Numbered from the stretch's first letter, positions 8,876-19,307 are shown. The stretch is DNA of 64,000 nucleotides from Corynebacterium sp. KPL1814 (GCF_000478175.1 NZ_KI515775.1:9172-73171), one strand, 5' to 3'. Notes: a model not told the origin generated them from the letters alone. Translations and numbers: made by a program.

Positions 8876-8925
8876 AGCAGCACACTTAGGGCGTAAAAAT
8901 ACCGCTCTACGTGAAAGGGCACGGC

Positions 8926-10329
8926 GTGAAAGCCACTCTCGATCGCTATTTCCAGATTTCTGAACGCGGTTCCACCATTGGAACTGAGCTACGCGCGGGA
9001 ACGGTCTCGTTCTTCGCCATGGCATATATTATTTTGCTCAACCCGCTGATCCTGGGCACGAGCCCGGATGCGGAAGGCTATACCTTGGGCGTGCCGCAGG
9101 TTGCGGCCGCCACGGCGTTGGTCGCCGGCGTGATGTCCATTGCCTTCGGTGCGATTGCGAAGTACCCCTTCGCCATGGCCGCGGGCCTGGGCATGAATAC
9201 CTTCGTTGCCGTCAGCATGGTCGCCACCAGCGGGCTGACCTGGCAAGAAGCAATGGGCCTCGTGGTAATCGAGGGCCTTATCATCGTCCTGCTCGCCGTG
9301 TCCGGCTTCCGCACCGCGGTATTTGACGCCATCCCGCAGCCCATGAAGGCCGCGATGGGCGTGGGCATTGGCCTGTTCATCGCCATGATCGGTTTCGTGG
9401 ATGGCGGGTTCGTTACCCGCGTGCCCGATGCCGCACAGACCACCGTGCCGGTGGGGCTGGGCATTAATGGCTCGATTGCCACCTGGCCGGCGGTGGTCTT
9501 TGTCATTGGTCTTATTGTTTGTGCCTTCATGGTCATCCGCAATGTGCCGGGCGGGCTATTTATTGCCATCATCCTCAACACGGTGATTGCTTTTATTGTT
9601 CAGGCGCTCACGGACTCCGAGGACTGGGGCATGGCCGCCCCGGAGAGCCCGGAGGCGTTGGGAGGCCTGCCGGATCTTTCCATCGTGGGCGATGTGAACC
9701 TGGTGGGCGCCTTTGCCAATATCGGGGTGATTTCCACGGTTCTGCTCATCTTCACCCTACTGCTGACCAATTTCTTCGATGCCATGGGCACCATGACTGG
9801 GCTGGGCAAACAGGCCAAGCTCGTGGATGACAACGGTAACCTGCCGGGCATGAAGAAGGCGCTGGTTGTGGAAGGCGCCGGCGCGGTGGCCGGTGGTCTG
9901 GGCTCGGCATCCTCGAATACCGTTTTTGCGGATTCCTCTGCCGGCATTGCCGATGGCGCCCGCACCGGCCTGGCCAATATCATGACCGGCCTGCTGTTTA
10001 TCGCCGCCATGTTTTTCACCCCGCTCTATGAAATCGTGCCCATCGAGGCCGCTGCGCCGGTGCTGGTCATCGTCGGCGTGATGATGGCCGCGCAGCTCAC
10101 GGATATCCCGTGGACTCGCATGGAAGTGGCCATCCCGGCGTTTTTAACCATCGTGGTCATGCCGTTTACCTATTCGATTGCCAACGGCATCGGCGTGGGC
10201 TTTATTACCTTCGCGCTCATGTCCACCTTTGCTGGTAAGGCCAAGCAGGTGCACTGGATCATGTGGCTACTGGCGGGCTTGTTCGTCATTTACTTTGGCA
10301 TCGATCCGATTTCGGAGGCCATCGGCTAG
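8926..10329 (+). CDS. NCS2 family purine/xanthine permease (AzgA-like)
   Basis: A 467-residue multi-pass membrane protein of the NCS2 nucleobase:proton symporter superfamily, AzgA-like branch. Typical motifs are visible: RAGTVSFFAMAYIILLNP near the start, FAMAAGLGMNTFVA, NFFDAMGTMTGLGKQA and GSASSNTVFADSSAGIADGARTG. GTG at 8926 is favoured over the in-frame GTG at 8911 because AAAGGG at 8914-8919 lies just upstream. Substrate could be adenine, guanine or hypoxanthine. The methyltransferase gene starts 10 bases after the stop. Confidence 0.88.
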   Translation: MKATLDRYFQISERGSTIGTELRAGTVSFFAMAYIILLNPLILGTSPDAEGYTLGVPQVAAATALVAGVMSIAFGAIAKYPFAMAAGLGMNTFVAVSMVATSGLTWQEAMGLVVIEGLIIVLLAVSGFRTAVFDAIPQPMKAAMGVGIGLFIAMIGFVDGGFVTRVPDAAQTTVPVGLGINGSIATWPAVVFVIGLIVCAFMVIRNVPGGLFIAIILNTVIAFIVQALTDSEDWGMAAPESPEALGGLPDLSIVGDVNLVGAFANIGVISTVLLIFTLLLTNFFDAMGTMTGLGKQAKLVDDNGNLPGMKKALVVEGAGAVAGGLGSASSNTVFADSSAGIADGARTGLANIMTGLLFIAAMFFTPLYEIVPIEAAAPVLVIVGVMMAAQLTDIPWTRMEVAIPAFLTIVVMPFTYSIANGIGVGFITFALMSTFAGKAKQVHWIMWLLAGLFVIYFGIDPISEAIG

Positions 10330-10339
10330 CCTGGAAGGC

Positions 10340-11146
10340 ATGCATATTTCTGATCCCCGTGACCCTCGCCTGGATGATATTCGGAACCTCAACAAATCCG
10401 ATAAATCCGGCGAGGGTTTGGTCATTGCAGAAGGCCCCTTGGTGGCAGCCCGCCTGATGGAATCGCGCTTTCCCATGCGCTGCCTGGTGGGCTTTCCCCA
10501 GAAGCTGGAGGCCTTCTTTGCAGAGTACGGAGAGCCAGAGTGCCCCGTCTACGAAGTATCGCGTGAGACCCTCGCGGAGGTCGCAGGGTTCGATATGCAC
10601 CGCGGGTTGGTTGCCGCCGCAAACCGCGCCCCAGAGCCGGAGGTGGGCGAGATTCTGGAGCATTCCCGCACCATCGCCGTGCTGGAGGGCGTGGGGGATC
10701 ATGAAAATATCGGCGCCATTTTCCGCCACGCGGCCGGCATGAACGTTGATGCGGTATTGCTGGGCTCAGGTGCTGCGGATCCGCTCTATCGACGCTCGGT
10801 GCGCGTATCCATGGGCCACGTGCTGCGCGTGCCCTTTGCCCATTTGGAGGGCGGTTTCACCACCTGGCAGCGCTCGCTGCAGGCGCTTGCCGATGCCTCC
10901 TTTACCCTCATTTCCTTAACCCCCAACCCCCAGGCGGTGCACCTGGCAGAGGCCATGCACGGGCAGGACAAAGTGGCCATGCTGGTAGGCGCGGAGGGCC
11001 CCGGGCTTACCGAGCACGCAATGAAGGCCACCGATATCCGCGCGCGGATACCGATGGCCCCAGGTACCGATTCTCTAAATGTTGCGACCGCGGCCGCCAT
11101 TTCCTTTTATGAGCGCCAGCGTTCCTTGAGCGACTTGAACGTCTGA
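10340..11146 (+). CDS. TrmH/SpoU-type RNA 2'-O-methyltransferase
   Basis: A 268-residue SPOUT methyltransferase. It has an N-terminal substrate-binding domain (GEGLVIAEGPLVAARLM), and the three SpoU motifs: EGVGDHENIGAIFRHAAG, VAMLVGAEGPGLT and IPMAPGTDSLNVATAAAI, forming the knotted SAM site. The target (rRNA or tRNA) cannot be told from sequence. The start at 10340 gives the complete domain; the same frame is open upstream inside the permease gene. Its 3' end overlaps the converging gene by 40 bases (11107-11146). Confidence 0.9.
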   Translation: MHISDPRDPRLDDIRNLNKSDKSGEGLVIAEGPLVAARLMESRFPMRCLVGFPQKLEAFFAEYGEPECPVYEVSRETLAEVAGFDMHRGLVAAANRAPEPEVGEILEHSRTIAVLEGVGDHENIGAIFRHAAGMNVDAVLLGSGAADPLYRRSVRVSMGHVLRVPFAHLEGGFTTWQRSLQALADASFTLISLTPNPQAVHLAEAMHGQDKVAMLVGAEGPGLTEHAMKATDIRARIPMAPGTDSLNVATAAAISFYERQRSLSDLNV

Positions 11147-11937
11147 CGCAGCCAATTGCCAATCAACGAGCCGAGGTGCTTGGCGGTAGAAAGGATCTCA
11201 TCGCCGGTGGAATCCGGCTCGGCATCGTGGTCCTCGTAGTCGTCATAATCGTTCAGGCCCAGCCTATTCGCTGATTGGGCGGCGAACTCGCTGACCGGTT
11301 GCTTTGGCTTGGGCGGATCGATCTTGGGTTCTGGGCGCCCGTCCACGGCATAACCCACGACATCCAGGTCTGGGCCTTCCTGTCCCACGGTGATGCCCAA
11401 CCAGTGTTCTTGGGCGGCCTCCATGATGCTGTGGGGCCGAAACGGCAGGGAAATACCGCCGAGGGATTCGTCCTTTTCGCCGGCCCAAAACGGTGCCTCG
11501 AAGGGCTCGGGCAGGCCGGTGTCCTCGTAGAGACGGTCGCGGGAGGCACACAAGCTGCGCTTGAGCTCGCCGCCTTCCCACAGCGCGAAGCCCGCATAAT
11601 CCTCGTCGGCATTGCTAACAAGCGCGATAACCCGCTGGGCAGGGATTGCACTTAAGAGGTCATTCGGCAGTTGGGATAATAGGACGGAATCGCCCTCGCA
11701 GACCGTTTGCACCACGGCAATCCCTGGGTAGCCGCCGATGTAGTACTCATTCGGATCCGTCTGCGCGGAGCGGTTCAGGGGGAATTGCCCAATCGGGGTG
11801 ACCGGGAACTTGGGGTTGAGCTGGGCTAGGAACTTGCGGCCGAAACCGCGGTCCGCCTTGGGTTCGGTCTTGAGAACTTCTTCGGCGCCGGGCTTGGAGA
11901 TGTACCACAGCGTGAGGACGGCATGAGAGATGTCCAC
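11107..11937 (-). CDS. DUF6928-like conserved hypothetical protein
   Basis: A 276-residue soluble protein with no signal peptide. It resembles the DUF6928 family of actinobacteria (an aromatic N-terminal motif TLWYISKPG here, then GGYPGIAVVQTVC and a late EHWLGITVG segment), function unknown. Residues about 235-255 are acidic and a basic, helical end (KSLKERWRS) follows. It starts 3 bases after the sepH stop, so it is probably co-transcribed with sepH. Family assignment is moderate. Confidence 0.6.
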   Translation of the reverse strand: MDISHAVLTLWYISKPGAEEVLKTEPKADRGFGRKFLAQLNPKFPVTPIGQFPLNRSAQTDPNEYYIGGYPGIAVVQTVCEGDSVLLSQLPNDLLSAIPAQRVIALVSNADEDYAGFALWEGGELKRSLCASRDRLYEDTGLPEPFEAPFWAGEKDESLGGISLPFRPHSIMEAAQEHWLGITVGQEGPDLDVVGYAVDGRPEPKIDPPKPKQPVSEFAAQSANRLGLNDYDDYEDHDAEPDSTGDEILSTAKHLGSLIGNWLRQTFKSLKERWRS

Positions 11938-11940
11938 TGT

Positions 11941-12789
11941 TTAGTCCCTCGGGCGCTTGGTATTGGAGCGAACGCCCAAGAGCACGTCCTCCCAGTGTGG
12001 GGTGACGGCCTTGCGGCGGCGCTTCGAGGGCTTGGGCTCGGAGGACGGATTCTGCAGGAATTCCTCTTCTTCCGTCTCTTCGCTGGAACCGGAAATATCG
12101 GTGACATTGGCGGGCTGATCGCCGTCAATGGCTTCGTCGTAGCGGCCGCTGCCCAAGGAAGTCAGCGATCGCACCGGCTGCACGAAGTCCGGGTCCGTAA
12201 GATCTGCCGCGACCGAGTTGCGGGCCTCGACCGTAGCGGGGGAGGACATGGACTGCTTGAAGGTCCATTCCGCCTCGTTTTCAGAAAGGCCAGCCTTCCA
12301 GGTCACGCGCACTACCCACGGCTCGCCCTGGTGGCGGTAGGCATCCCACGTGGACTCCGAGAGGGAGTGGCCGCGGGCGGCAAAGGAGCTCGCCAGTACT
12401 TCCCACAGGGTGAGCTTGGCCGGGCCGTCTTCGCGCACCGGGTGGGCCTGCTTGGCCACCTCAGAAATGCGGTTGCGCTCCAGCATGACCGGGTAGGCGA
12501 AGGGCTCGATGCGCGATTCATCGACATGCATCTCTTCCGCGAGCTCCGCGGTGGAGGCACCGGCACGGATGCGGTTTTGGATCTCTGCCGGCCGGATCTG
12601 CTTTTCTTCCTCTTCGTGGGAGGGCTTCGGCATCGGCGCTAGCTTCGGCGGCTCCGGCTTGCTAGCGGCGGGCGTGAGGGCGGAACGCAGCTCATCGGTG
12701 ATGGGAAGGGAAAACTCTTCGCCTTCTTCGGTGCGTAGCACCAATGAGTCTTCGCTCGATTCGCTGTCAACGAGAAACAGCTCGCGCAT
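11941..12789 (-). CDS. sepH: Septation protein SepH
   Basis: A 282-residue protein that begins MRELFLVDSESSEDSLVLRT and matches the actinobacterial SepH (DUF3071) family. An N-terminal helix-turn-helix region (IRAGASTAELAEEMHVDES, about residues 94-112) is followed by the WEVLASSFAARGHSLSES and WVVRVTWKA segments and a charged C-terminal tail ending in a basic cluster (KPSKRRRKAVTPHWED). SepH in Streptomyces and mycobacteria binds FtsZ and promotes Z-ring assembly. It lies between serC and the DUF6928-like gene. Confidence 0.88.
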   Translation of the reverse strand: MRELFLVDSESSEDSLVLRTEEGEEFSLPITDELRSALTPAASKPEPPKLAPMPKPSHEEEEKQIRPAEIQNRIRAGASTAELAEEMHVDESRIEPFAYPVMLERNRISEVAKQAHPVREDGPAKLTLWEVLASSFAARGHSLSESTWDAYRHQGEPWVVRVTWKAGLSENEAEWTFKQSMSSPATVEARNSVAADLTDPDFVQPVRSLTSLGSGRYDEAIDGDQPANVTDISGSSEETEEEEFLQNPSSEPKPSKRRRKAVTPHWEDVLLGVRSNTKRPRD

Positions 12790-12852
12790 AGTGTGGCGCT
12801 CCTTTGCCTATCGACGGAAGGACGGATCTGTGATGCAGTCAACTATAACGCG

Positions 12853-12884
12853 AAAAGGCCCCGCGCCATGCGAGGCGGCGGGGC
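12853..12884 (-). terminator. Terminator of serC
   Basis: On the minus strand GCCCCGC (84-78) and GCGGGGC form a stem followed by CTTTTCG, downstream of the serC stop. Confidence 0.75.
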
Positions 12885-12895
12885 ATGTTGATGAC

Positions 12896-14125
<1,230 letters not shown>

Positions 14126-14171
14126 CTAAGTTAGTGCCTTAAAGAACTCTTTAACAGGGAAAGGAAATTCC

Positions 14172-15464
14172 GTGTCTACTGAAGAAAACAAGGTAGTACT
14201 CAAGCACGCTGGCAACGAGTACGAGATGGATATCAAGCAGTCCACTGAGGGCGATTCCGGCTTCGATATCTCCAAGCTCCGCAAGGAAACCGGGCTTGTT
14301 ACCTTCGACCCCGGCTACACCTCCACCGGCTCCACCGAGTCCAAGATTACCTTTATTAACGGTGAGGAGGGCATCCTTCGCTACCGTGGCTACGATATTG
14401 CTGAATTGGCAAATAACGCCACCTTCAATGAGGTTTCCTACCTGCTGATCAAGGGCCACCTGCCGGATGAGCAGGAACTCTCGCAGTTCAATAGCGCCAT
14501 CCGCCACCACACCCTCTTGGATGAGGACTTTAAGGCGCAGTTCAACATCTTCCCGCGCGATGCCCACCCGATGGCCGTGCTTGCTTCCTCCGTGAACATT
14601 CTCTCCAGCTACTACCAGGATCAGCTGGACCCACTGGATGAGGAGCAGCTGGACAAGGCCACCGTTCGCCTGCTGGCTAAGGTGCCGATGCTGGCCGCTT
14701 ACGCTTACCGCGCTTCCCAGGGCAAGCCATATATGTACCCGGATAACAACCTGAACGCGCGCGAGAACTTCCTGCGCATGATGTTCGGTTACCCAACCGA
14801 GGAGTACGAGGTTGACCCGGTTGTCTCCAAGGCACTGGACAAGCTGCTCATCCTGCACGCTGACCACGAGCAGAACTGCTCCACCTCCACCGTCCGCATG
14901 ATTGGTTCCGCACAGGCGAACATGTTCGTCTCCATCGCCGGCGGCATCAACGCCCTGTCCGGCCCGCTGCACGGCGGCGCTAACCAGGCCGTGCTGGAGA
15001 TGCTCGAGGACATCGAGAAAAACAACGGCGGCGACGCTACCGACTTCATGAACCGCGTGAAGAACAAGGAAAAGGGCGTTCGCCTGATGGGCTTCGGCCA
15101 CCGCGTGTACAAGAACTACGACCCACGCGCGGCCATCGTCAAGGAAACCGCACACGAGATCATCGATCACCTGGGCGGCGACCCGATGCTGGATCTGGCC
15201 ATGAAGCTGGAAGAGATTGCGTTGAACGACGATTACTTCGTCTCCCGCAAGCTCTACCCGAACGTGGACTTCTACACCGGCCTCATCTACCGCGCCATGG
15301 GCTTCCCGACGGACTTCTTCACCGTCCTCTTCGCCATCGGCCGCCTGCCGGGCTGGATTGCTCAGTACCGCGAGCAGCTGGAGATGAACACCAAGATTAA
15401 CCGTCCTCGCCAGATTTACACCGGTGAAACCCTGCGCAAGGTTACCCCTCGCAGCGAGCGCTAA
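14172..15464 (+). CDS. gltA: Citrate synthase
   Basis: A 430-residue type II citrate synthase that condenses oxaloacetate with acetyl-CoA at the entry of the TCA cycle. It starts with GTG behind AAAGGAAATTCC. Family motifs are in order: ILRYRGYDIAELA, LHADHEQNCSTSTVRMIGS, GPLHGGANQAVLEML and MGFGHRVYKNYDPRA with the catalytic His residues, and an Asp in the DFYTGL segment. A terminator overlaps its stop codon. FKBP follows, the same order as in C. glutamicum. Confidence 0.96.
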   Translation: MSTEENKVVLKHAGNEYEMDIKQSTEGDSGFDISKLRKETGLVTFDPGYTSTGSTESKITFINGEEGILRYRGYDIAELANNATFNEVSYLLIKGHLPDEQELSQFNSAIRHHTLLDEDFKAQFNIFPRDAHPMAVLASSVNILSSYYQDQLDPLDEEQLDKATVRLLAKVPMLAAYAYRASQGKPYMYPDNNLNARENFLRMMFGYPTEEYEVDPVVSKALDKLLILHADHEQNCSTSTVRMIGSAQANMFVSIAGGINALSGPLHGGANQAVLEMLEDIEKNNGGDATDFMNRVKNKEKGVRLMGFGHRVYKNYDPRAAIVKETAHEIIDHLGGDPMLDLAMKLEEIALNDDYFVSRKLYPNVDFYTGLIYRAMGFPTDFFTVLFAIGRLPGWIAQYREQLEMNTKINRPRQIYTGETLRKVTPRSER

Positions 15465-15476
15465 TTAGCGCTTTTG
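15457..15476 (+). terminator. gltA terminator
   Basis: AGCGCTAATTAGCGCT is a perfect 16-base palindrome that contains the gltA stop and runs into TTTT. Confidence 0.7.
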
Positions 15477-15585
15477 GTCGCCCCAATTCAGCCGAATCGG
15501 GCTTGAGCACTATAATTGGTGCAGCTCGGTTCGGTTTCATTGCGACCGCACGAACAAACTAGATTTCCCAAGGAGAATAATCCCC

Positions 15586-15945
15586 ATGGATAAACCTGTT
15601 ATTGAAGCCCAGTCTGGCCCGGCGCCGACCGACCTCGTCATCGAGGACATCGTCGTAGGCGATGGTGCTGAAGCTAAGCCTGGCGGCGTAGTGGAGGTCC
15701 ACTACGTTGGCGCCGAATATGAGACCAACCAAGAATTCGATTCCTCGTGGGACCGTGGCCAGTCCATCGAGTTCCCACTGACCGGTCTCATTGCCGGCTG
15801 GCAAGAGGGCATCCCGGGAATGAAGGTAGGCGGTCGCCGTCAACTCATCATCCCGCCGGAAAAGGCCTACGGCCCCGCCGGCGGTGCGCACCCGCTGTCC
15901 GGCCGCACCTTGGTCTTTATCATTGACCTCATCCGCGCCGACTAA
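15586..15945 (+). CDS. fkpA: FKBP-type peptidyl-prolyl cis-trans isomerase
   Basis: A 119-residue single-domain FKBP without signal peptide, so cytoplasmic. It catalyses proline cis-trans isomerisation in protein folding. Key segments: VEVHYVGAEYETNQEFDSSWDRG, FPLTGLIAGWQEGIPGMKVGG and RRQLIIPPEKAYGPAG, with GRTLVFIIDLI at the end. CAAGGAGAATAAT upstream is a strong ribosome-binding site. A clear terminator follows. Confidence 0.94.
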   Translation: MDKPVIEAQSGPAPTDLVIEDIVVGDGAEAKPGGVVEVHYVGAEYETNQEFDSSWDRGQSIEFPLTGLIAGWQEGIPGMKVGGRRQLIIPPEKAYGPAGGAHPLSGRTLVFIIDLIRAD

Positions 15946-15962
15946 GCTGCGCTAAAAATCGT

Positions 15963-15997
15963 TGAACCGGCTCCCTTAAGGGGGAGCCGGTTTTTCG
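15963..15997 (+). terminator. Terminator after FKBP gene
   Basis: AACCGGCTCCC and GGGAGCCGGTT form a stem around a short loop, followed by TTTTTCG. Confidence 0.9.
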
Positions 15998-16055
15998 TTG
16001 TGTAGGGGCAGTCAGTTCCCGCAAGGGGCCGCATAAGACGAGAAACTGGGGCACA

Positions 16056-16919
16056 ATGGGAACTATGACTGTGCCAACTATTTCATTCAATGATGACCGC
16101 GAGATGCCCCAGCTTGGACTGGGCACCTACAAACTCAATGACGATGAGTGCATTCGCGTAGTCCGCGAAGCCATTGACTTGGGCTACCGCCACTTTGATA
16201 CGGCGACGTTGTACAAGAACGAAGAGGCATTGGGTACTGCGCTCAAACAAGCCATTGACGCGGGCGACGTCACCCGCGAGGACCTGTTTATTACCTCCAA
16301 GGTCTGGCACTCCCACCACGGCGCGCAGAAGGCGGAACAGGCCTTCCAGGAATCCATGGAGAAGTTGAAGCTGGATTACTTGGACCTGTACCTCATCCAC
16401 TGGCCATGGCCACAGGGTGGGCTGTACGTGGAGACCTTTGAATCCATTGCCCGCCTGCAGGGGATGGGCCAAATCGCTTCCATCGGTGTCGCTAACTTCT
16501 ACGAGGAGGTCCTCGAGGACCTCATTGACAAGACCGGCATCACCCCGGTGCTCAACCAGGTGGAGCTGCACCCTGGGTTTACCCAGCCTGAGCTGCGCGA
16601 ATTCCACCACAAGCACGGCATCGTGACCGAGGCGTGGTCTCCGCTGGCGCGCGGCGTGGTGCTCAATAACCCAGAGATTGAAAAGATCGCCGCCGCGCGC
16701 GAGGCTACCGAGGGCCAGGTGGTACTGGCTTACCTGATGGCCAAGGGCATTTCCGTTATCCCGAAGTCCGCCCGCAGCGAGCGGCTTCAGGAGAACCTGG
16801 CCGCCGCAGAGCTGGAGCTGGGCAAGGATGAAATCGCGGCTGTTGACTCCTTGGAAGGCCAAGAAGGTTTTGGCCGTATGTTTAATGATCCCCGCGAATT
16901 CCCGGGCGCGGAGGGCTAA
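16056..16919 (+). CDS. Aldo/keto reductase (2,5-diketo-D-gluconate reductase-like)
   Basis: A 287-residue NADPH-dependent oxidoreductase of the AKR family. The catalytic tetrad is visible: Asp in YRHFDTATLY (about 48), Tyr at about 53, Lys in FITSKVWHSHHG and His in LYLIHWPWP. IPKSARSERLQENL is the C-terminal cofactor-binding motif. Physiological substrate unknown. Either ATG 16056 (GGGG five bases upstream) or ATG 16065 could start it. Confidence 0.92.
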   Translation: MGTMTVPTISFNDDREMPQLGLGTYKLNDDECIRVVREAIDLGYRHFDTATLYKNEEALGTALKQAIDAGDVTREDLFITSKVWHSHHGAQKAEQAFQESMEKLKLDYLDLYLIHWPWPQGGLYVETFESIARLQGMGQIASIGVANFYEEVLEDLIDKTGITPVLNQVELHPGFTQPELREFHHKHGIVTEAWSPLARGVVLNNPEIEKIAAAREATEGQVVLAYLMAKGISVIPKSARSERLQENLAAAELELGKDEIAAVDSLEGQEGFGRMFNDPREFPGAEG

Positions 16920-16938
16920 GAAAGAACTCTCGGGCGAA

Positions 16939-16970
16939 GGAGCCACCGGCGACGGCGTCGTCGGTGGCTT
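16939..16970 (+). terminator. Terminator after aldo/keto reductase
   Basis: GCCACCGGCGAC and GTCGTCGGTGGC form a stem around GGC, followed by TTTTGC. Confidence 0.85.
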
Positions 16971-17064
16971 TTGCTGTGCAGGATGGCTGAGTGGGGGAGT
17001 ACGTGCTGGTTAAGGCGCCAACCGCGTTGATAAGTGGTTCCTTTTGTGTCGCCTTTACTGATTA

Positions 17065-17081
17065 GTTAACCTCTGGTTAAC
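17065..17081. promoter_or_regulatory. Palindromic operator candidate upstream of mctBC
   Basis: GTTAACC-TCT-GGTTAAC is a perfect 7-bp inverted repeat with a 3-base centre, about 235 bases before mctB, closely followed by the palindrome AACCGGTT at 17092. It has operator symmetry, but I cannot name a regulator. Confidence 0.4.
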
Positions 17082-17100
17082 AAAATTCGCTAACCGGTTG

Positions 17101-17315
17101 AATCTAGGGTGAAGGGGGGTGATGTGCAAAGAATATTAGCCCAGTTGACCGGAACCTATCGGGTTGAAAGGGGGGAGTTTTTGTGGGGTGCATTGGCAAT
17201 ATTTACTGCTTTGCAAAAAATGTTCTGTATCTTACATAGCAACGCGGGTAGTGATGAACAACACATTGCGCCTCGTTTGTACAGAACCTCTCTCACCCAA
17301 GGAGACAACCCTTCT
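17101..17315 (+). promoter_or_regulatory. mctBC upstream region with RamA- and RamB-like motifs
   Basis: This AT-rich 200-base region holds G-runs of the RamA type (GAAGGGGGGTGATG and GTGGGGTGC) and TTTGCAAAAAATG near 17210, similar to the RamB motif. RamA and RamB are known regulators of the mct genes in C. glutamicum. No gene is supported here even though the mctB frame is open back to 17109. Confidence 0.35.
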
Positions 17316-17663
17316 ATGAGTGATACAACTGCTCCCGTCGAGCGCCGTGAGCTTACGGCAGCCGACTACATAGAAATGCGCGATAGCGAAGAGTTTGGCG
17401 AGCTGCGCAGCGCTTATCGTAGTTTCACTTTTCCCATGACCGTCGCGTTTTTCGTGTGGTACATCGTCTACGTGCTCACCGCCGTGTTTGCGCCTGATTT
17501 TATGGCCATTGAGCTTGGCGATGGCGGCTGGAATATCGGCCTCGTCTTCGGCCTGGCCCAGTTCCTCACCACGTTCATCATTACCTGGATTTACGTGAAG
17601 TACGCCAATAAGAATATTCAGCCTAAATCGGTTGCTATTCGCGAGAAGTTGGAGGCCAAGTAA
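17316..17663 (+). CDS. mctB: DUF485 small membrane protein, partner of MctC
   Basis: A 115-residue protein with two membrane helices (about residues 40-64 and 76-98) typical of DUF485 (YjcH-like) proteins. AAGGAGA at 17299-17305 fixes the start at 17316. Its stop abuts the ATG of the symporter, so the two are translationally coupled. In C. glutamicum this pair encodes the pyruvate, acetate and propionate uptake system, where the small protein is named MctB; its biochemical role is not clear. Confidence 0.88.
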   Translation: MSDTTAPVERRELTAADYIEMRDSEEFGELRSAYRSFTFPMTVAFFVWYIVYVLTAVFAPDFMAIELGDGGWNIGLVFGLAQFLTTFIITWIYVKYANKNIQPKSVAIREKLEAK

Positions 17664-19307
17664 ATGACTACCACTTACCTTGCACAAGAAACTTCCGCCG
17701 GTAACCCGATTCTGAATATCTCCATCTTCGGCATCTTCCTCGTGGTTACCATGGCCGTCGTGTTGCGCGCCGGCAAGACCACGAAGAAGGCGTCTGACTT
17801 CTATACCGGTGGTGGCTCGTTCTCTGGCCGCCAGAATGGCTTGGCCATTTCCGGTGACTACCTTTCGGCTGCGTCCTTCCTCGGCATCGTTGGTGCGGTG
17901 GCGCTCAACGGCTACGACGGATTCCTGTACTCCGTTGGCTTCTTCGTCGCCTGGCTCGTGGCCCTGATGCTCGTGGCTGAGCCGATGCGTAACGTGGGCC
18001 GCTTTACCATGGCGGACGTGTTGTCCTTCCGCCTGAAGCAAAAGCCGGTGCGCGTGGCCGCGTCCATCGCCACGCTCTTCGTGACGCTGTTCTACCTCAT
18101 TGCACAGATGGCCGGCGCCGGTTCGCTGGTGGCCGTGCTGTTGAACATCCATGACTTCAAGTGGCAGGCAGTCGTCGTCGGTATCGTCGGCGTGCTCATG
18201 ATCCTCTACGTCTTGGTCGGCGGCATGAAGGGCACCACCTACGTGCAGATGATTAAGGCCGTCCTGTTGGTGACCGGTGTGGTCGTCATGTGCATCATGG
18301 TGTTTGTCTCCCTGCGCGGTGGCTTTAGCAACATGTTCAGCACCGCGATTGATATGCACGCATCGTCCGATTACCTCCATGAAAAGGGCTATGAGGCCAA
18401 GGAAATCATGGAGCCGGGCCTAAAGTACGGTGGCTCCACCGCCGCTAAGCTGGACTTCATCTCCTTGGGTATGTCCCTCGTGCTGGGTGTGGGTGGCTTG
18501 CCACACGTTCTGATGCGCTTCTACACCGTGCCGACCGCCGTTGAGGCGCGCCGCTCCGTGACGTGGGCCATCGTTATCATCGGTGCCTTCTACCTGATGA
18601 CCCTGATTCTGGGCTACGGTGCAGCCGCACTGGTTGGCCCGGACCGCATCCTGAACGCACCGGGTGGCGCGAACGCCGCGGCACCGCTGCTGGCACTGGA
18701 AATCGGTGGCTCCATCTTCATGGCCATTATTTCCGCCGTGGCCTTTGCTACCGTGCTCGCCGTGGTGGCGGGCCTGGCGATTACCGCCTCCGCCTCCATC
18801 GCGCACGATATTTACCACGCGGTTATCCGCAACGGTGAGTCCACCGAGGCAGAGCAGGTGCGCGTCTCGCAGGCCACCGTGGTAATCCTGGGTATCGTCT
18901 CCATCATCTTGGGTATCTTGGCGATGACCCAGAACGTGGCCTTCCTGGTCTCCCTGGCCTTCGCAGTGGCGGCATCGGCTAACCTGCCGACCATCCTGTA
19001 CTCGCTGTACTGGCGCCGCTTCAACACCGCGGGTGCCGTGGCCTCCATGTACACCGGTGTTGTCTCCTGCTTGGTCCTCATCTTCTTCTCCCCAGCGGTA
19101 TCCGGCACCGAAAGCGCCATGTTCCCGAACGCGGACTGGGCTATCTTCCCGCTGACCTCGCCGGGTCTGGTCAGCATCCCGCTGTCCTTCTTCGTTGGTT
19201 GGTTCGTCTCCATCGTGACCAAGCCAGATAACTTGGACGAGCTGGCGGCAGAAATGGAAGTTCGTTCCCTGACTGGTGTGGGCGTCGAGGCCCCAGTCCA
19301 GCACTAA
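17664..19307 (+). CDS. mctC: Monocarboxylate/acetate:cation symporter (SSS family)
   Basis: A 547-residue sodium:solute symporter family protein with about 13 membrane helices. Motifs: DFYTGGGSFSGRQNGLAISGDYLSAASFLG near residue 45, VGGMKGTTYVQMIKAVLL, SLVLGVGGLPHVLMRFYTV and FAVAASANLPTILYSLYW. It matches ActP/MctC, which import short-chain monocarboxylates. Between residues about 222 and 250 is the extra loop (SSDYLHEKGYEAKEIME) also usual in MctC. It sits directly behind mctB. Confidence 0.92.
   Translation: MTTTYLAQETSAGNPILNISIFGIFLVVTMAVVLRAGKTTKKASDFYTGGGSFSGRQNGLAISGDYLSAASFLGIVGAVALNGYDGFLYSVGFFVAWLVALMLVAEPMRNVGRFTMADVLSFRLKQKPVRVAASIATLFVTLFYLIAQMAGAGSLVAVLLNIHDFKWQAVVVGIVGVLMILYVLVGGMKGTTYVQMIKAVLLVTGVVVMCIMVFVSLRGGFSNMFSTAIDMHASSDYLHEKGYEAKEIMEPGLKYGGSTAAKLDFISLGMSLVLGVGGLPHVLMRFYTVPTAVEARRSVTWAIVIIGAFYLMTLILGYGAAALVGPDRILNAPGGANAAAPLLALEIGGSIFMAIISAVAFATVLAVVAGLAITASASIAHDIYHAVIRNGESTEAEQVRVSQATVVILGIVSIILGILAMTQNVAFLVSLAFAVAASANLPTILYSLYWRRFNTAGAVASMYTGVVSCLVLIFFSPAVSGTESAMFPNADWAIFPLTSPGLVSIPLSFFVGWFVSIVTKPDNLDELAAEMEVRSLTGVGVEAPVQH

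Noticed and set aside
14151..15170. 339-codon minus-strand ORF opposite gltA
   Set aside because: Shadow of gltA; no ribosome-binding site or family.
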